From Henriciella sp. (GTDB taxonomy: Bacteria; Pseudomonadota; Alphaproteobacteria; Caulobacterales; Hyphomonadaceae), in contig JABSQA010000009.1 of assembly GCA_013213825.1 (NCBI GenBank), positions 1 to 44,990 of the forward strand: a stretch of 44,990 bases of DNA, written 5' to 3'. Below are positions 28,500 to 37,465 of the stretch, piece after piece. Every line of letters begins with the position of its first letter. Position 1 is the first letter of the stretch. The notes beneath the pieces were generated by a model, which ran no database searches, was not told where the DNA came from, and was given only the letters and a program-made list of their open reading frames with translations. The translations under genes were made by a program, and so were the position numbers.

Positions 28500-29270
28500 C
28501 TAGAAATTCACTCGGTTCGAAACTGTGCCATCCACGATCAAATTAGATCCCGTCGTATAGGACGATCTCGGGCTGGCGAGGAAAACGGCCGCATCAGCAA
28601 TCTCTTGCGGCGTCGCACATCGACCGGTGGGGTTGCGCGAGATGGCTTGTTTGAAAAAGTCGGGCATATTCTGCTCAACTTGATGCCAAATGCCGCCCTC
28701 GAAATAGACCATCCCTGGCGAAACAACATTGGTTCGTATTCCACGCTTGGCATGCTGTCGCGCCAAGCCCTTGGCCATGTGAATTAAAGCCGCTTTGATC
28801 GGTCCATAAGAGCCGGCATTATCCGCCACCGCCGCAGAAATTGAAGCGATAATGACAAAGGCTGCGTCGCCGCTCGTGTCCGCAGCTTTTCCTAAGAAGG
28901 GTTCCGCCGCTTCAAACGCATTGACCGCGCCGATCACGTCCAGATTGAAATTCTGCTGCCATGACGCGACATCATTGCCTTGCGCCATCGCACCAGCATT
29001 AGAGACCAGGATATCTATGCCGCCTAGCGCTTCGCCCGCCGATTTGATCCAAGCTTTGAGGTCGTCGCCGGAGGTCACGTCAACGGACCCGCCCGTCGCG
29101 TTCACGCCCTTGGCTTTGAGCTCAGCAACTGCCGCTGCGATTTGCTCGGCGTTGCGCGCACAGATTGCGACATTCGCGCCTTCATCTGCCAATGTATCGG
29201 CAATCGCACGACCAATGCCGCGTGTCCCACCTAAGATGACGCAATTCTTGCCCTTGAGTTTTAAGTCCAT
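28500..29270 (-). CDS. Short-chain dehydrogenase/reductase (SDR)
   Basis: Classical SDR of 256 residues. The nucleotide-binding motif ILGGTRGIGRAIAD is at residues about 12-25, the NAG motif is in ILVSNAGAMAQ, and the catalytic Ser and Tyr-x3-Lys are in IIASISAAVADNAGSYGPIKAAL. PSSPRSSYTTGS-like ending (FLASPRSSYTTGSNLIVDG) is the usual C-terminal strand. The arginine in CARNAEQ after the second strand suggests NADP(H). The substrate cannot be read from sequence; neighbours give no clue. The start ATG at 29270 is well placed against the first strand. Confidence 0.9.
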   Translation of the reverse strand: MDLKLKGKNCVILGGTRGIGRAIADTLADEGANVAICARNAEQIAAAVAELKAKGVNATGGSVDVTSGDDLKAWIKSAGEALGGIDILVSNAGAMAQGNDVASWQQNFNLDVIGAVNAFEAAEPFLGKAADTSGDAAFVIIASISAAVADNAGSYGPIKAALIHMAKGLARQHAKRGIRTNVVSPGMVYFEGGIWHQVEQNMPDFFKQAISRNPTGRCATPQEIADAAVFLASPRSSYTTGSNLIVDGTVSNRVNF

Positions 29271-29349
29271 AGCTCGTCCTCGTTTCGCTGCTGGCGATCA
29301 GTTCTAAGCGCCGGACTCCAAAGACATAAGCCCTGACGTCGGAGCACAG

Positions 29350-30384
29350 TTAGAGTGACAGTTTGAGCGCTTTGGCAAAGACGCTGGGCAAATGATCGAT
29401 CGCGGTCTCAAAAGGCGTCGTCGTCTTCTCGTTCGGCATGTCCGCACGCCAAACGTTCAAGGTCAGTGAGAAGTGCGTGAAGACATGACGCACCTCTCCA
29501 ATCTCTTGCCATGCCAAGGGCTGAGGGAAGTCGGGTGGCGCGAGCGTGTCTGACCAATCTGACGTCGGCAAGCCCATCATCCCGCCAAGTAATCCGCGCT
29601 CGGGACGGGTCTCGGTCAAAACGGTTCGCTCAGCGCCCCGCAGGACATAGACGTGCCCCACGCGATGCGGCTTTGGAGTTTTTTTCGGTTTGATCGGATA
29701 CCGCTCAGGCGTCCCTTCCGCGCGGCCAAGACAATAAGCTTTGACAGGACAGAGCAAACAATTTGGCGATTTCGGCGTACAGATCGTGGCACCGAGATCC
29801 ATCAAACCTTCAGCGAATTCCGCCGGACGATCTTCTGGAACGAGTTCCTCAACCACGTTTTTCAGGCGGGCTTTCTCAAGCTTCCATTCGCCTTTCAAAG
29901 CCATAAGCCGCGCGAAGACGCGATCAACATTTCCATCCACGGCGGCGGCACGGCGCCCAAAGGCCAAAGCCGCGATTGCGCCGGCCGTATAGGGGCCGAT
30001 CCCTGGTAATGCGCGTAAGCCCTCGACCGTGTCCGGCCAGCTTCCGGCGGCAGCAACTTGGCGCGCACATTTTAAGAGATTTCGCGCCCGCGCATAATAT
30101 CCAAGCCCCGCCCAAGCCCCCATCACGTCTGCATCGTCTGCGGCGGCTAAGTCTTCGACTCTCGGCCAGCGCTGGGTGAACGCATGAAAATAGCGAGTCG
30201 CATGCGGCACCGTCGTTTGCTGCAGCATAATTTCTGCCATCCAAACACGATACGGATCGGGCTTTACGCCCTCAGCCCGCTCTGTTGGCCCCACCCGCCA
30301 GGGCAATTCGCGCGCAGCATGCGCGTACCAATCGAGCAATTCCCCGGCAAAGTCTGCAAAGTGTAACTTTTCATCCATGTTCAT
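29350..30384 (-). CDS. mutY: A/G-specific adenine glycosylase MutY
   Basis: Base-excision repair enzyme removing adenine opposite 8-oxoguanine. WMAEIMLQQT carries the catalytic glutamate; the helix-hairpin-helix is LPGIGPYTAGAIAALAFG, followed by the catalytic aspartate in AVDGNVDRVFARL. The 4Fe-4S cluster cysteines are in CTPKSPNCLLCPVKAYC (Cys-x6-Cys-x2-Cys-x5-Cys). A C-terminal NUDIX-like domain (GHVYVLRGAERTVL to the end) recognises 8-oxoguanine. The ATG at 30384 (MNMDEKLHF) or at 30378 is the likely start; the frame is open further upstream but runs across the divergent DUF721 gene. The starts of the two genes are only about 20 nt apart. Confidence 0.95.
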   Translation of the reverse strand: MNMDEKLHFADFAGELLDWYAHAARELPWRVGPTERAEGVKPDPYRVWMAEIMLQQTTVPHATRYFHAFTQRWPRVEDLAAADDADVMGAWAGLGYYARARNLLKCARQVAAAGSWPDTVEGLRALPGIGPYTAGAIAALAFGRRAAAVDGNVDRVFARLMALKGEWKLEKARLKNVVEELVPEDRPAEFAEGLMDLGATICTPKSPNCLLCPVKAYCLGRAEGTPERYPIKPKKTPKPHRVGHVYVLRGAERTVLTETRPERGLLGGMMGLPTSDWSDTLAPPDFPQPLAWQEIGEVRHVFTHFSLTLNVWRADMPNEKTTTPFETAIDHLPSVFAKALKLSL

Positions 30385-30403
30385 GCCGGGCAAAGTGTTG
30401 CGA

Positions 30404-30976
30404 ATGGTAAAACGATCAAGCCTCGATCCTTTGGAAGAAGCCCGCGCGCGCGTCAAACTGCGTTATGCGAAAGCGAAGCCCGTGCATCCAGGTCCAGGCA
30501 CGCTTGGCAAAGCTGCGATGCGGCTGACGCGTAAGAAACTGCCAAACAAAGCTCCGACGCTGTCTCGTCTGAAAGTCCAATGGACAGAGATTGTCGGCGA
30601 ACAATTGGCGCGCTTGTGCCGTCCCGAAAAACTGACGCCGGCCAAAGGTGGACGACGTTTGACCCTGACCGTGATCCCAGCGGCTGCAGGATTGGTTCAA
30701 CACCAAAGCGAAATCATCCGTCAACGCGTCTCTGTCGCCGCAGGCGGCGATATAACGGCAATCAAACTGCTTCAGGGACATTTTGGTCCAACACCAAGCG
30801 CGAAACCGAATAAACAGACCTCTCTTACCCCGGAGCAAAGAGAAGCTTTGCTGCAGAGCGCACAACAGATTGATGATGAAAAACTGCGTGCCGCCCTGGT
30901 CGCTTTGGGCGAAGCCGTGTTATCTGCTGAACCTGAAGAAGATGCACCAGAAAATCCCCCTGCACTTCCATTCTAG
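30404..30976 (+). CDS. DUF721 / DciA-like protein
   Basis: A protein of about 190 residues with a DUF721 domain: the segment LSRLKVQWTEIVGEQLARLCRPEKLTP and then LTLTVIPAAAGLVQHQSEIIRQRV match that family. Some members (DciA) help load the replicative helicase. The C-terminal extension is charged and ends PEEDAPENPPALPF-like, as in alphaproteobacterial members. Start candidates are ATG 30377, 30383 and 30404; I prefer 30404 because the conserved region begins well downstream. The gene is followed by two DsbA-like genes and smc on the same strand. Confidence 0.8.
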   Translation: MVKRSSLDPLEEARARVKLRYAKAKPVHPGPGTLGKAAMRLTRKKLPNKAPTLSRLKVQWTEIVGEQLARLCRPEKLTPAKGGRRLTLTVIPAAAGLVQHQSEIIRQRVSVAAGGDITAIKLLQGHFGPTPSAKPNKQTSLTPEQREALLQSAQQIDDEKLRAALVALGEAVLSAEPEEDAPENPPALPF

Positions 30977-30994
30977 ACCTTGAAAGGTTCGTCC

Positions 30995-31672
30995 ATGCTC
31001 CGCTTCTCTCGTCGTGCGTCTCTTATCGCCTTGGCCGCTATCGCCGTGTCTGCCTGTGGGGCGGCAGACTCGACGAACGCTCAGACCTCCGGCTCCGGCG
31101 AGATTGCGCTGACCGATATCACACTCGGAGCCGATGATGCGCCGCTGACCATGGTCGAATATGCGAGCTGGACTTGCCCGGCTTGTCTGCAGTTTCACAC
31201 AGACGTCATCCCGATGCTGAAAGCCGATTATATCGATGCGGGACATGTGAAATTCGTCTTTCGCGAATTTCCAACCTCGCCAACAAATGTCTCAGTCGCT
31301 GGGTTCGCTTTGGCGCGCTGCGCCGGCGAAGACAATTATTATGATGTCATCGACGACCTATTTGCGGCACAGAACAATGTTCTGAATCTGGCCCGGTCTG
31401 GCGGCGATATAGAAGGCGCGTTGCGCACTTTGATTTCCAGTTATGGCATTGAGGGCGACGGCTTCGGCGAATGCCTCAGCAATCAAGAGGTGACTTATGC
31501 CATCGGCGAGTCCGTGATGAAGGGCGATAGCCAGGGTGTAAACTCGACCCCAACCGTTTTCATCAATGGCGAAAAGCTGCAAGGCTATGAATGGCGTTCG
31601 GCCAACGGCATGAAAGCCCTGCTCGATTCCAAACTCGGTTTGCCGGCGGAGACTGAAACGACTGGAGAATAA
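30995..31672 (+). CDS. DsbA-family thioredoxin-like lipoprotein (copy 1)
   Basis: A 225-residue exported thiol:disulfide protein. The start ATG at 30995 has AAGG 8 nt upstream. MLRFSRRASLIALAAIAVSAC is a lipoprotein signal with the lipobox VSAC. The thioredoxin-fold active site is CPAC (cysteines 61 and 64) in EYASWTCPACLQFH. An inserted helical domain follows, and NSTPTVFINGEKL supplies the cis-proline before the last strands. Such proteins oxidise or isomerise disulfides in the periplasm. It is one of a tandem pair (next gene about 70 nt away), upstream of smc. The close similarity in order and motifs implies a duplication. Confidence 0.9.
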   Translation: MLRFSRRASLIALAAIAVSACGAADSTNAQTSGSGEIALTDITLGADDAPLTMVEYASWTCPACLQFHTDVIPMLKADYIDAGHVKFVFREFPTSPTNVSVAGFALARCAGEDNYYDVIDDLFAAQNNVLNLARSGGDIEGALRTLISSYGIEGDGFGECLSNQEVTYAIGESVMKGDSQGVNSTPTVFINGEKLQGYEWRSANGMKALLDSKLGLPAETETTGE

Positions 31673-31743
31673 TAGTCGTTTCGACGCCGCAACGGCGTTA
31701 ACTTCTTGGCAACCAATCCGACTCAGACTGTTAAGGAAAGGTT

Positions 31744-32430
31744 ATGAGAATGCTTCGATTCACCCGTCGTGGCGCAGTAGGCGCCCTCGCATCCATCGTT
31801 TTGGCCGCCTGTGGGGCGGGCACTGATGATGGCGACTCAAGCGGCGATAATGGGTCTTCCAGTGGCGATGCCGTTGTCTTGCAAGACATTATTTTTGGTG
31901 ACCCTAACGCCCCGGTGACGCTGATCGAGTATGCCAGCTGGACCTGCCCGGCTTGTCTCGATTTCCATGCGCGCGTCATGCCGACAATCAAAGCCGATTA
32001 CATTGATACGGGCAAAGTGCGTCTCGTCTTCCGCGAGTTCCCAACCGCCCCCGCGAATGTTGCTGTGGCCGGGTTCACGCTCGCGCGCTGCACCGAGGGC
32101 GAGGCATATTACAACTTGCTTGATGAGCTGTTCATGCGTCAGGACGCGATTCTGACCCTGGCGCGGCAAGGCGGCCCCGTGGTCGAAGCGCTTAAACAAG
32201 TCGGCGCCAATCATGGCATCGCTACGGATGCTGAATTCGAAGCCTGTCTCGCAAGTGAATCCGGACGCGATGCCATTCGCGCTTCCATCTCGGCTGCGCA
32301 AAGCAAAGGTGTTTCCGCAACGCCGACTTTCTTTTTGAACGGTGAACTCATGGATTCCAATGTCCGTGTATCGCCAGAAGTGTTCGCAGCCGCGCTCGAT
32401 GAAGCGCTTGCGGCGACCACAAGCGAGTAG
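31744..32430 (+). CDS. DsbA-family thioredoxin-like lipoprotein (copy 2)
   Basis: Paralogue of the preceding gene, 228 residues. MRMLRFTRRGAVGALASIVLAAC is a lipoprotein signal, followed by an Asp/Ser/Gly-rich linker (residues about 27-42) that copy 1 lacks. The active site is CPAC (cysteines 68 and 71) in IEYASWTCPACLDFH, and SATPTFFLNGEL gives the cis-proline. KADYIDTGKVRLVFREFPT is nearly shared with copy 1. AAGGAAAGG upstream serves as ribosome site for the ATG at 31744, with a second ATG at 31750. The smc start follows 17 nt after its stop, so co-transcription is likely. Confidence 0.9.
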   Translation: MRMLRFTRRGAVGALASIVLAACGAGTDDGDSSGDNGSSSGDAVVLQDIIFGDPNAPVTLIEYASWTCPACLDFHARVMPTIKADYIDTGKVRLVFREFPTAPANVAVAGFTLARCTEGEAYYNLLDELFMRQDAILTLARQGGPVVEALKQVGANHGIATDAEFEACLASESGRDAIRASISAAQSKGVSATPTFFLNGELMDSNVRVSPEVFAAALDEALAATTSE

Positions 32431-32447
32431 GACCGAATGGGGGCTGC

Positions 32448-35400
32448 ATGCAGTTAACAGAATTACGCATCGCCGGCTTCAAGTCCTTTGTAGACCCCGA
32501 ATCTGTTCCCATTCGCCCTGGGCTGACCGGCATTGTCGGACCCAATGGGTGCGGTAAATCCAACCTGCTAGAAGCCATGCGCTGGGCGATGGGGGCCAAC
32601 TCGGCCAAAGCCATGCGCGGCGGCGAGATGGATGACCTGATTTTCTCTGGTGCAGCCGGCCGCCCGGCCCGCGAACTGGCGGAAGTGACTCTTGTCTTAG
32701 ACAATAGCGCGCGTACCGCGCCGCCAGAATTCAATAGCTCTGATACGCTCGAAGTGATGCGCCGTCTGAAGCGCGGTGCGGGCTCCAGCTATAAGCTGAA
32801 TGGGCGGACGGTGCGAGGCAAAGACATCAAACTGCTTTTCGCCGACGCCTCGACGGGGGCCAACTCGCCATCCCTGGTTCGGCAAGGTCAAATCAGCGAG
32901 CTGATTGGCTCCAAACCACAGAATCGCCGTCGCATTCTTGAAGAAGCGGCGGGTATTTCCGGGCTCAATACGCGTCGGCACGAGGCCGAGCTGAAGCTTC
33001 GCGGCGCTGAGACCAATCTCGAACGCCTGACCGAGGTCTCTGCGGAGGTTGAGCGCCAGCTTGAGAGTTTGAAGCGCCACGCCCGTAAAGCCCGCAAGTA
33101 TAAAGAACTGAGCGAACGCATTTCCGCGCTTGAGGCTTTTTTGGCGCATCTGAAATGGCACACCGCCAAAGCAGATCAGGAAACCGCAGCCGTTTCGCTC
33201 GCGCGCGCCAAAACGGAAGTTGAGCGATTGACCCGCGAAGCGGCTGTCGCTGAAACCAAACGACTCGAAGTCAGCGAAGGGATTGGTCCGTTGCGCACGG
33301 CCGAGGCCACAGCGTCTGGCAAACTTGGCCAGGCACGAATTGAGCTCGCGCGGGTCGAAACCGAACGAAAGAATGCCGCTGACCTGCTCGCTGGATTAGA
33401 GCGCGAAGCTGAACGCTTGGCGGAAGACATTCAGCGCGAGCAAGCGCAGAAAGAAGAAGCCGAACGCACGCTAGCGGATGCCAAAGAGGCCTTAGCAGCG
33501 CTTCCAGTCGAAAACGATACCACCAATAAAGAAAAAGAAGCGGACGCTGAGCGCGTGCTCGCCGAAGCCAAAGCCGGGCTGGATGCAGCACAACGCGATG
33601 CCGATGCGAAAAGCGAGGCGTTTGCCCAAAAACGTGCTGAAATTCAGGCACTTGAAGCCAATGCCAATGCTCATAAGCGGCGCATGGAAAGCTTACAGCA
33701 AGAGGTCGCGCATCTGCGCGCGGCCGTAGAGTCCCTGCCCGATACGTCTGAATTGACGCGCGAGCTCGAGATTGCGCGGGACGCGGAAAAAGAAGCTGAA
33801 ACCGCTTTGCAGACGGCGCAAGACGCGCTGGAAGCGGCCGAACAAGCGATTACGACGAAACAAGAGGCGGAAACCGCGGCCAAAGCTCCCGCTGACGAAG
33901 CGCAAGATACGCTGAGAACCCTTGAAACTGAGATTGCCGGCCTGACCCGCCTTCTGCGCAAAGCGGAAACCAATCAATCACCCCCAGTCGTCGAACAGAT
34001 GCGCACGCGCGATGGGTACGAAAAAGCAGTGGCTGCGGCCCTGGGCGATGATTTGCAAGCCCCAACAGATAAGTCCGCCTCGATCTATTGGGGTGGAAGC
34101 AGTGTGAAGACCCAGGCCCTGCCTGGCTATGCCAAACCGCTGACGGATTTTGTCGAAGCCCCAGGTGAACTGGCGGCCCGCCTATCTCAATGCGGCGTGG
34201 TTTCGCGCAGCGAAGGCGAAGAATTGGCAGGCGAGCTGATGCCGGGCCAACGTTTGGTCACGCTGGATGGACATTTGTGGCGCTGGGACGGATTTACGCG
34301 GACGCCGGCGGCGCCTGTCGCCGCTGCAGAACGTCTGGAACAACAGGCCCGACTCGAAGCGGCGCAATCTGCGCTCGGCCCACAGCGCCAGGAAGTGGCT
34401 GAGCTTCAGGCGAAATATGCTGCGGCACGCGGAGAACGAATTGGCGCTGAGGAAGACATCAAACAGTTCCGCCAGGCTGTCCGAGATGCCAATCAACGCC
34501 TGGAGCTGGCGCGCCGAAACTTGGCCAGCGCCAAGCAGCAGGCGGATCGCGCCAGTTTGAAAGCCGACTCAGCAAAAGAAAACCTTGCCCGCGTCGAATC
34601 CGACCTGGCGATTGCGACAGAAGCCTATCAAACCGCCGCCAAACCCGAAAATACCGAAGTCTTGGGACAACTTGAGCAAGATGTCGTAAGCGCGCGTGAG
34701 CGTTTGACGATCGCCCGTGAACGGGAAACGGAATGTCGCGGCCGCCTCACGGATCTCACGCGCAACCGCCAACAAGCAATGGCACGACGTTCAGCATTAG
34801 AGAATGATGTCGAACGCTGGGTCGGTCGCCTCAATTCATCAACTGAACGGGTTGAACGCCTGGTCAAACGCCGCGCCGAAGCCGCCAGCGAAGCTGGTCA
34901 AGCCAAAGCTCGCCCAGACGCGCTGCAGACACAGCTCGATACTTTGGCCGCTCGAGTTGAAGAACTTGAGGCCGAGCGAAAGACAGCGGCAGACGCTTTA
35001 GCGGCGCGCGAAGCTGAGATTCGCGGCGTTGAAGAAGCCGCCCGCTCATCGAATAATTTGGCGATGAGCGCGCGCGAAACCCTCGCCATTGCGAATGCCA
35101 AGCTTGAAAACGCAACCGAGCGGCTCGCTGAAGCCTCAGAAATTGCCCAGACCCAATTCCAGCGCGCACCAGAAGGCCTGCTCGCCATTGCGAAAGCCGG
35201 CATGTCGGACGAAGAAATGGGTGAGTTGGACGTCAAAGAGGTTGACCGTCAGCTCGACTTCCTTCGCCGCGACCGTGAAAATCTCGGCGGCGTTAATATG
35301 GAAGCGGAAGCGGAAGTCGAGGAAATCTCGGCTCGGCTGGGTCTACAAGCTGAGGAAAAGGCGGATCTGACGGCAGCGATTGCCAAATTGCGCGAAGGGG

Positions 35401-35909
35401 TCGCGGCCCTGAATGATGAAGGCCGGAACCGCCTGCTTGGGGCATTTGACCAGGTCAATGAGCACTTCAAAGCGCTGTTCACGGCCTTGTTCCGCGGCGG
35501 GGAAGCAGAGCTGCGGCTTGTTGACGCGGACGATCCGCTCGCAGCTGGCCTCGAAATCTTTGCGCAGCCTCCCGGCAAGCGTCTGGGCACTCTGTCCTTG
35601 ATGTCGGGCGGTGAACAAGCGCTGACGGCCACGGCGCTCATTTTCGCGGTCTTCTTATCGCGACCCTCGCCGATTTGTGTCCTCGACGAGGTGGATGCGC
35701 CGCTTGATGATGCCAATGTTGACCGGTTCTGCCGCATGCTGGACGAAATGCGCCAGCGCACGGACACACGCTTCATCGTCATCACCCACAATCCGGTGAC
35801 GATGAGCCGTATGGATCGCCTTTTCGGTGTCACAATGCGTGAAAAAGGCGTATCTAAGCTTGTTTCGGTCGATCTCGACACTGCCGAAGAACTCGTCGCG
35901 GCCGAATAG
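32448..35909 (+). CDS. smc: Chromosome segregation protein SMC
   Basis: Condensin ATPase of 1153 residues that organises and segregates the chromosome. The Walker A motif GPNGCGKSNLLEAMRW is at residues 31-46 and the N-terminal head continues to about residue 170 (QGQISELIGSKP and ILEEAAGISGLNTR). Long coiled coils rich in Glu, Ala and Arg follow, with a short hinge near residues 510-625 typical of alphaproteobacterial SMC. The C-terminal head holds the ABC signature LSLMSGGEQALTATALIFA and Walker B PICVLDEVDAPLDD. It sits between the DsbA-like pair and atpI. The complex partners ScpA and ScpB are not in the window. Confidence 0.97.
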   Translation: MQLTELRIAGFKSFVDPESVPIRPGLTGIVGPNGCGKSNLLEAMRWAMGANSAKAMRGGEMDDLIFSGAAGRPARELAEVTLVLDNSARTAPPEFNSSDTLEVMRRLKRGAGSSYKLNGRTVRGKDIKLLFADASTGANSPSLVRQGQISELIGSKPQNRRRILEEAAGISGLNTRRHEAELKLRGAETNLERLTEVSAEVERQLESLKRHARKARKYKELSERISALEAFLAHLKWHTAKADQETAAVSLARAKTEVERLTREAAVAETKRLEVSEGIGPLRTAEATASGKLGQARIELARVETERKNAADLLAGLEREAERLAEDIQREQAQKEEAERTLADAKEALAALPVENDTTNKEKEADAERVLAEAKAGLDAAQRDADAKSEAFAQKRAEIQALEANANAHKRRMESLQQEVAHLRAAVESLPDTSELTRELEIARDAEKEAETALQTAQDALEAAEQAITTKQEAETAAKAPADEAQDTLRTLETEIAGLTRLLRKAETNQSPPVVEQMRTRDGYEKAVAAALGDDLQAPTDKSASIYWGGSSVKTQALPGYAKPLTDFVEAPGELAARLSQCGVVSRSEGEELAGELMPGQRLVTLDGHLWRWDGFTRTPAAPVAAAERLEQQARLEAAQSALGPQRQEVAELQAKYAAARGERIGAEEDIKQFRQAVRDANQRLELARRNLASAKQQADRASLKADSAKENLARVESDLAIATEAYQTAAKPENTEVLGQLEQDVVSARERLTIARERETECRGRLTDLTRNRQQAMARRSALENDVERWVGRLNSSTERVERLVKRRAEAASEAGQAKARPDALQTQLDTLAARVEELEAERKTAADALAAREAEIRGVEEAARSSNNLAMSARETLAIANAKLENATERLAEASEIAQTQFQRAPEGLLAIAKAGMSDEEMGELDVKEVDRQLDFLRRDRENLGGVNMEAEAEVEEISARLGLQAEEKADLTAAIAKLREGVAALNDEGRNRLLGAFDQVNEHFKALFTALFRGGEAELRLVDADDPLAAGLEIFAQPPGKRLGTLSLMSGGEQALTATALIFAVFLSRPSPICVLDEVDAPLDDANVDRFCRMLDEMRQRTDTRFIVITHNPVTMSRMDRLFGVTMREKGVSKLVSVDLDTAEELVAAE

Positions 35910-35927
35910 AACCGCGAGCGACTCACC

Positions 35928-36275
35928 ATGAGCAACCCGGAAAACAATGACTTAGCGGAGCGAATTGCCCGCGCCAAAAGCGCGCAGGAGCAGCTCGAAA
36001 AGAAGCAACGTCAAGCCGCTGCATCGGCGGGCGTGTCCGCTGGCGCGCTCGCTTTGCGATACGGCACAGAGTTCGGAGCGTCCGTATTTGTTGGGATTAT
36101 GATGGGTTTGGGCATCGATCACGTGTTCGGAACGGAGCCCTGGGGCTTGCTGATCATGATGTGCTTCGGACTAGCCGCCGGAATTCTAGGTGTTATTCGC
36201 GCGTACAAAGAGTTGACGGATGCCGCTAATCCGGCCATGAGCCCCGACAAAACGGGCTCTAACCCTGAAGAATAG
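35928..36275 (+). CDS. atpI: ATP synthase accessory subunit I (AtpI/AtpZ-like)
   Basis: A 115-residue membrane protein with a charged N-terminal helix (residues 1-30) and two transmembrane segments (about 42-62 and 70-92; SVFVGIMMGLGIDHVFG and GLLIMMCFGLAAGILGVIRAYKEL). This arrangement and the position directly before atpB identify the AtpI family, which assists assembly of the c-ring or Mg2+ supply in other bacteria. It is 18 nt after smc and 8 nt before atpB. Confidence 0.9.
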   Translation: MSNPENNDLAERIARAKSAQEQLEKKQRQAAASAGVSAGALALRYGTEFGASVFVGIMMGLGIDHVFGTEPWGLLIMMCFGLAAGILGVIRAYKELTDAANPAMSPDKTGSNPEE

Positions 36276-36283
36276 ACGCGAAA

Positions 36284-37072
36284 ATGAATCTCTTTTTCTA
36301 CGGCGCCGCCGACCCAATGAAGCAGTTCGAGGTCCAGAAATGGTTCGAACTCCCACCATTGTTTGGCTACGATATTTCCTTCACCAATGCGGCGGGCTTT
36401 ATGCTCCTGGGCGTGGTTCTGTGTATCGCCTTCTTTGGCTATGCAGCCTCGCGCGGAAAAATTGTCCCGAACCGGCTGCAATCCATGGGCGAGATCGGCT
36501 ATGGCTTCGTCGCCGATATGATTCGCGGCACGGCCGGTGAAGAAGGTTTGCGCTTCTTCCCATTCGTATTCACCCTGTTCTTCTTCATTCTGTTCGCAAA
36601 CTTGATCGGAATGTCGCCTTACGCCTTCACCACAACCAGCCATTTGATCGTGACCGGTCTGTTGGCCTTGCTCGTCATCAGCATCGTTGTGGTCTTCGGA
36701 TTGTGGAAAAATGGACTAAAATTCTTCGGTCTGTTCGCGCCCTCGCTTGGGGATATGCCCATTCTCGGGAAATTGGTGATTTACGCCATTCTGATCCCGA
36801 TCGAAGTGATCTCATTCATCGCGCGTCCATTGACCCTGTCGCTGCGTTTGTTCGCGAATATGCTGGCCGGACACATTCTGCTGAAACTGTTTGCTGGGTT
36901 TGCCGTCACCGGCATCACAGCTGGCGGCATCGGCCTCGTCGTCGCCCCCCTCGCCTTCGGCATGGGTGTGGCGCTGAACGCGCTCGAATTCCTCGTCGCG
37001 GGTCTGCAAGCCTATGTGTTTGCTATTCTGACCTGCGTTTACCTGAACGACGCCTTACACCCGTCACACTAA
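36284..37072 (+). CDS. atpB: ATP synthase F0 subunit a
   Basis: Proton-channel subunit of the F0 sector, 262 residues with about six membrane segments. The essential arginine is Arg188 in RPLTLSLRLFANMLAGH. The N-terminal QFEVQKWFELPP and the C-terminal NALEFLVAGLQAYVFAILTCVYLNDALH are typical of subunit a. It couples proton entry to rotation of the c-ring encoded by the next gene. There is a 110-nt gap before atpE that contains a small hairpin. Confidence 0.97.
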   Translation: MNLFFYGAADPMKQFEVQKWFELPPLFGYDISFTNAAGFMLLGVVLCIAFFGYAASRGKIVPNRLQSMGEIGYGFVADMIRGTAGEEGLRFFPFVFTLFFFILFANLIGMSPYAFTTTSHLIVTGLLALLVISIVVVFGLWKNGLKFFGLFAPSLGDMPILGKLVIYAILIPIEVISFIARPLTLSLRLFANMLAGHILLKLFAGFAVTGITAGGIGLVVAPLAFGMGVALNALEFLVAGLQAYVFAILTCVYLNDALHPSH

Positions 37073-37087
37073 GGAACCCGCTCACTG

Positions 37088-37101
37088 CGGCTATATAGCC
37101 G
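37088..37101. repeat. Perfect 14-bp palindrome between atpB and atpE
   Basis: CGGCTATATAGCCG is perfectly self-complementary and could form a 5-bp stem with loop ATAT in the mRNA, followed by TGTTGTTT. In other bacteria, structures before atpE set its higher expression relative to atpB through partial termination, processing or translation control; a similar role is inferred here. The palindrome could also be a protein-binding site. Confidence 0.5.
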
Positions 37102-37182
37102 TGTTGTTTCATCTTGACGTGCCCTTAGGAACAGGCTTCACGGGGCGCAAATCGAACTAAAGACTTCCCAAAGGAGATTCTC

Positions 37183-37419
37183 ATGGAAGGCGATATCACT
37201 CTCGGTCTTAAGTACGTAGGTGCTGGCCTCGCGACTCTCGGCATGATTGGTGCTGCGATTGGTGTGGGTAACATCTTCGGCTCATTCCTAGACGCTGCGA
37301 TGCGTAACCCTTCTGCTGCTCCACAGCAGACCGGTAACTTGTTCATCGGTATGGCGCTTTCAGAAGCGCTCGGCATTCTGTCATTCCTGGTCGCGATTCT
37401 GATCCTGTTCGTGGTCTAA
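37183..37419 (+). CDS. atpE: ATP synthase F0 subunit c
   Basis: Rotor-ring proteolipid of 78 residues. It forms two transmembrane helices joined by the polar loop RNPSAAPQQ (residues 41-49). The first helix is glycine-rich ([13 protein letters not shown]). The proton-binding carboxylate is Glu61 in [18 protein letters not shown] is an excellent ribosome site 7 nt before the ATG, consistent with the high stoichiometry needed for the c-ring. Confidence 0.97.
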   Translation: MEGDITLGLKYVGAGLATLGMIGAAIGVGNIFGSFLDAAMRNPSAAPQQTGNLFIGMALSEALGILSFLVAILILFVV

Positions 37420-37465
37420 ACCACACCTCGATCACAACTTACGACCCATAGGGACCCGATAGGCT

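Noticed and set aside
32448-35909. SMC looks short in the hinge
   Set aside because: A short hinge of this sort is normal in alphaproteobacterial SMC, and both ATPase heads are complete.
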